From: Clostridia bacterium
GTDB taxonomy: Bacteria > Bacillota > Clostridia > Oscillospirales > CAG-272
Assembly (NCBI GenBank): GCA_017532025.1
Contig: JAFXJX010000106.1
Coordinates: forward strand, 1-51,953
Length of the DNA: 51,953 bases
Direction of reading: 5' to 3'
The position numbers were made by a program, and so were the translations under genes. Within the stretch, counting starts at the first letter, position 1. Each line of letters starts with the position of its first letter. The notes below the pieces were generated by a model. The model ran no database searches, was not told the DNA's origin, and saw only the letters and a list, made by a program, of their open reading frames with translations. Below, piece by piece: positions 49,709-51,953 of this stretch.

Positions 49709-51255
49709 TATTTCTTTGTGGGAATGCCGTCAATATAGCTCCAGGATTCTTTGAAAAGAATCTCGGCGGTTTCTTCAATGCCGTATGCCCAGTCTTTGTT
49801 CCAAGATGCGGGTTCGGCGCGAGTTTCGGAATAGACGGTTTTCAGATTTGTGCAATTGAAGAATACCCATTCGCCAAGAGAGGAAACCGTTTCGGGAATC
49901 ACAATTTCAGTGAGAGCTGTGCAACCGGAGAAAGCACACAAGCCGATCTTTCTTACGTGAGAGGGAAGGGTGATGTTCTTTAAGTTGTGGGAGTAGTAGA
50001 AAGCGTATTCTCCGATTTCGGTGACGCTTTCGGGGAAGGTGAAGGTTTCAAAGCTTCCCGGAACGGCGATCAGCTTGGTGGCGTTCTTATTATAAAGCGC
50101 GCCATTGATGCTTGTGAAGTTGGGATTGTTTTCATCGACTGTGATGGATTTCAAGTTGTTACAGTCCGAAAAAGCGCGCAAGCCGATTTCGGTGACGCTT
50201 GCCGGAATATGAACACTCGTCAGCGTATTGCGTTCGGAAAAAGCGTTTTCGGCAATCGATGTGACCGTTTCGGGAACAGAAAACTCCGCAAGATTGCTGA
50301 ATACCGCGTAGAGTTCGGTTTGGTTTTTGTTGTAAAGCACGCCGTTTTCGACGGTGTACATGGGGTTATCCTTTGCGATCACAAACGCAGAGAGATTGGC
50401 ACAGTCCGAAAAAGCGTGCTTGCCGATCTCCACCACGGTGGCGGGCAGGGAAATACTGCTGATGCTGCTGCAACCGTAAAAGGCTTGTGCGCCAAGGTGC
50501 GTCAATTTGTTCGGAATGTTGATTTCGGAAAGGTTGACGCATCCGTAAAAAGCATGGTCGCCGATGGCTTCGATGCTGTCGGGCAGGACAACTTCGGTCA
50601 GGTTTTCGCATTCGGCAAAGGTGAGCATACCGATTTCGGTGATGCCTTCGGGAACGGTGATGCTTTCAAGTGCTTTACAGCCGTTAAAAGCAACCATACT
50701 GATATTGGTGACAGTTTCGGGAATTTCAATATCGTACAGGGCGATGCATTCGTAGAACGCCGCTTCGCCGATGCTTTCAAAGTTTTTGCCAAACTTCACG
50801 GTTGTGAGTAGATCACAGCCCCAGAAGCAGCCCTCGCCGATCTTCTTCACGCTGTCGGGCAGGGTGATTTTTTCAAGATCAAAGCAATATTTGAAGGCTT
50901 CGTCGCCAAGCGCTACGACAGGCTTGCCGTCATATTCGCTCGGAATCGTGATCTCACTGCCTTCCCATGCGCCAAAGCCAACAACATGGTAGCCTCTTTC
51001 TTCGGGAACATAGGTGAACTCCAAAAGCTCGGTCAGGTCTTGTGTGGTTTCGGGCGCTTCGGTGGTTTCGGGTGCTTCGGTGGAGGTGATCACCGTGGTG
51101 CTGACAAAGGGTGTGGTGGTAGGTGCTTGAGACGTGGTTGTGGGTGCTGTTGTGATAACAGTCGGTGCTTGGGTGGTGGTTGCAGACTCACCGCCGCAAG
51201 CGGCAAGAAGTGCAAGCGTAAGCAGTAAAGCAGTAAGCAAGAGCGCTTTTTTCAT
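49708..51255 (-). CDS. BspA-like leucine-rich-repeat lipoprotein, 515 aa
   Basis: Lipoprotein signal (LLAAC, Cys 20), then a Thr-rich linker (TTTQAPTVITTAPTTTSQAP) and about 15 LRR_5 repeats (IGEGCFWGCDLLTTVKFG type) to near residue 490, with two LYNKN insert motifs (VLYNKNQTELYAV, ALYNKNATKLIAVPG) and a closing cap (YSETRAEPASWNKDW). It is a surface protein of the same group as the two other LRR lipoproteins here but with more diverged repeats. ATG 51255 follows AAGGAG; an own promoter lies at 51287-51315 with a palindrome at the transcript start. Confidence 0.9.
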   Translation of the reverse strand: MKKALLLTALLLTLALLAACGGESATTTQAPTVITTAPTTTSQAPTTTPFVSTTVITSTEAPETTEAPETTQDLTELLEFTYVPEERGYHVVGFGAWEGSEITIPSEYDGKPVVALGDEAFKYCFDLEKITLPDSVKKIGEGCFWGCDLLTTVKFGKNFESIGEAAFYECIALYDIEIPETVTNISMVAFNGCKALESITVPEGITEIGMLTFAECENLTEVVLPDSIEAIGDHAFYGCVNLSEINIPNKLTHLGAQAFYGCSSISSISLPATVVEIGKHAFSDCANLSAFVIAKDNPMYTVENGVLYNKNQTELYAVFSNLAEFSVPETVTSIAENAFSERNTLTSVHIPASVTEIGLRAFSDCNNLKSITVDENNPNFTSINGALYNKNATKLIAVPGSFETFTFPESVTEIGEYAFYYSHNLKNITLPSHVRKIGLCAFSGCTALTEIVIPETVSSLGEWVFFNCTNLKTVYSETRAEPASWNKDWAYGIEETAEILFKESWSYIDGIPTKK

Positions 51256-51273
51256 AGTCAAAACTCCTTGATG

Positions 51274-51315
51274 TATTGATATCAATATTGTAATATAAAA
51301 AATCCATAAAGTCAA
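51274..51315 (-). promoter_or_regulatory. Promoter with 14-bp palindromic operator candidate for the LRR lipoprotein
   Basis: On the minus strand TTGACT (51310-51315), 17 bases, TACAAT (51287-51292). The perfect palindrome TATTGATATCAATA (51274-51287) overlaps the -10 end and the expected start, where a repressor could block transcription. Confidence 0.75.
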
Positions 51316-51411
51316 GTGGCGTTTTGGCTATGGGTACATAAAATGAAAGGTTGGGGCATAGATTGTAGCAACAGGCGTTGCAAAAGAAGCAAACGCCAAA
51401 AAGGAGTGGCT

Positions 51412-51909
51412 ATGTTTATTTATTCGGTGAAGGGTTCGACCTTAAAATTTTTCGGCGCGTTGTCGCTGTCTCTTTTGGTTCTGGTTCTGCTTGTGATCTT
51501 TGTGCCGTCGTATGATGCGAGTTCTCTGCCCACAGGTCAATAGGTGGAATACAGCGGCATCAAAACCAACGAAGACCGCGTGACTTTTCTTTCGCGTTTC
51601 GGATGGACAGTGGAGAAGGAGCCGATTTTGGAAGAAGACGTGACAATACCCGCCGACTTTGACAGCGTATTTGCGGCATATAACGATTTGCAGAAAACGC
51701 TAGGACTTGATCTTGCGCGTTACAAGAGAAAAGGTGTGAAGCATTACCGCTACAAGGTGACAAACCATCCGAGTGGCGGCACGGTGTATGCCAATCTTTT
51801 GATCTATCGCGGCAAGGTGATTGGCGGAGATATTTCCTCGGCGGCAATGAACGGCTTTGTGTACGGCTTCCGCGGTGAAGAGGTGAAGACGCCCACAACG
51901 AGTGATTGA
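51412..51909 (+). pseudogene. DUF4830-like membrane-anchored protein interrupted by in-frame TAG
   Basis: ATG 51412 (AAAGGAG upstream) begins MFIYSVKGSTLKFFGALSLS and a membrane helix, then stops at TAG (51541-51543, codon 44). The same frame continues at once, GTG GAA TAC, for 121 codons with the DUF4830-like domain (YSGIKTNEDRVTFLSRFGW ... VIGGDISSAAMNGFVYGF) to TGA 51907-51909. Anchor and domain together match the usual whole protein, so the TAG splits one gene. It could be a nonsense mutation, a sequencing error, read-through (CAA before TAG is a read-through-favouring neighbour in some systems), or restart at GTG, though without a good ribosome site. Function of the family is unknown. 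Confidence 0.8.
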
Positions 51910-51938
51910 GGGGTGCGGTTAGATTTCGGTATCATTCG

Positions 51939-51953
51939 GTAGGGGTCGGCGCC
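51939..51953. repeat. Possible start of a GTAGGGG-type palindromic element at the window edge
   Basis: GTAGGGGTCGGCGCC resembles the left end of the element at 7232-7322, but the window ends here and the partner arm is not visible. Confidence 0.35.

Overview
The window looks like chromosomal DNA of an anaerobic, probably gut-dwelling member of the Clostridia (low to mid GC Firmicute). The reasons are an anaerobic ribonucleotide reductase end, an Enterococcus-type ntp V-ATPase operon, a SpoVB-like flippase, YlmH, QueT and ECF S components, BspA-type leucine-rich-repeat lipoproteins, strong AGGAGG ribosome binding sites, consensus sigma-A promoters with 17-bp spacers, and U-rich hairpin terminators. 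Gene family content, not a database match, is the basis. All 42 gene ends read here use TAA or TGA; none uses TAG.

Layout. 1-4.3 kb: end of nrdD; a leftward operon of an ECF-like sigma factor with a long C-terminal extension, an overlapping 41-codon membrane ORF and a hypothetical gene; divergent to it, an AraC-type regulator with a GNAT-like tail. 4.3-10 kb: carbohydrate genes (sugar isomerase-like, Gfo/Idh/MocA dehydrogenase, GH116 glycosidase) and ylmH. 10-15.5 kb: a leftward operon of MBOAT O-acyltransferase, SGNH-like/LRR membrane protein and transglutaminase-like lipoprotein, probably an envelope acylation cassette. 15.6-17.2 kb: a structured leader RNA ending in a terminator, then a BspA-like lipoprotein. 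17.4-25 kb: two divergent pairs of heterodimeric ABC exporters. 25-28.7 kb: a second copy of the structured leader (minus strand) before a small Cys-rich protein, then a 970-residue LRR lipoprotein. 28.8-33 kb: aldo/keto reductase, small membrane protein, NAGPA-like protein, orphan DNA methyltransferase, ECF S component. 33.6-42.7 kb: complete ntpFIKECGABD operon, with residues typical of a sodium-binding rotor. 42.8-48 kb: an AT-rich orphan gene, a cluster of palindromic repeats, queT behind a preQ1-I riboswitch, an NDP-sugar pyrophosphorylase, metG and a ferredoxin-thioredoxin-reductase-like small protein. 48-52 kb: SpoVB-like flippase, a third LRR lipoprotein, and a DUF4830-like gene broken by an in-frame TAG.

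The most interesting item is the pair of homologous leader RNAs at 15653-15871 (+) and 25287-25496 (-). Their promoters, closing helix, an A/U-rich junction and a terminator loop position are shared, while several helices differ in sequence but keep pairing. Each terminator lies so close to the next ribosome binding site that the downstream gene must be expressed by read-through. This is what an undescribed riboswitch or attenuator class would look like. Other notable items are three phased 11-bp direct repeats before an ABC exporter promoter, the MBOAT/SGNH-LRR/transglutaminase cassette, the hairpin placed between ribosome binding site and start codon of queT, and the sigma-factor operon with its coupled small membrane ORF.
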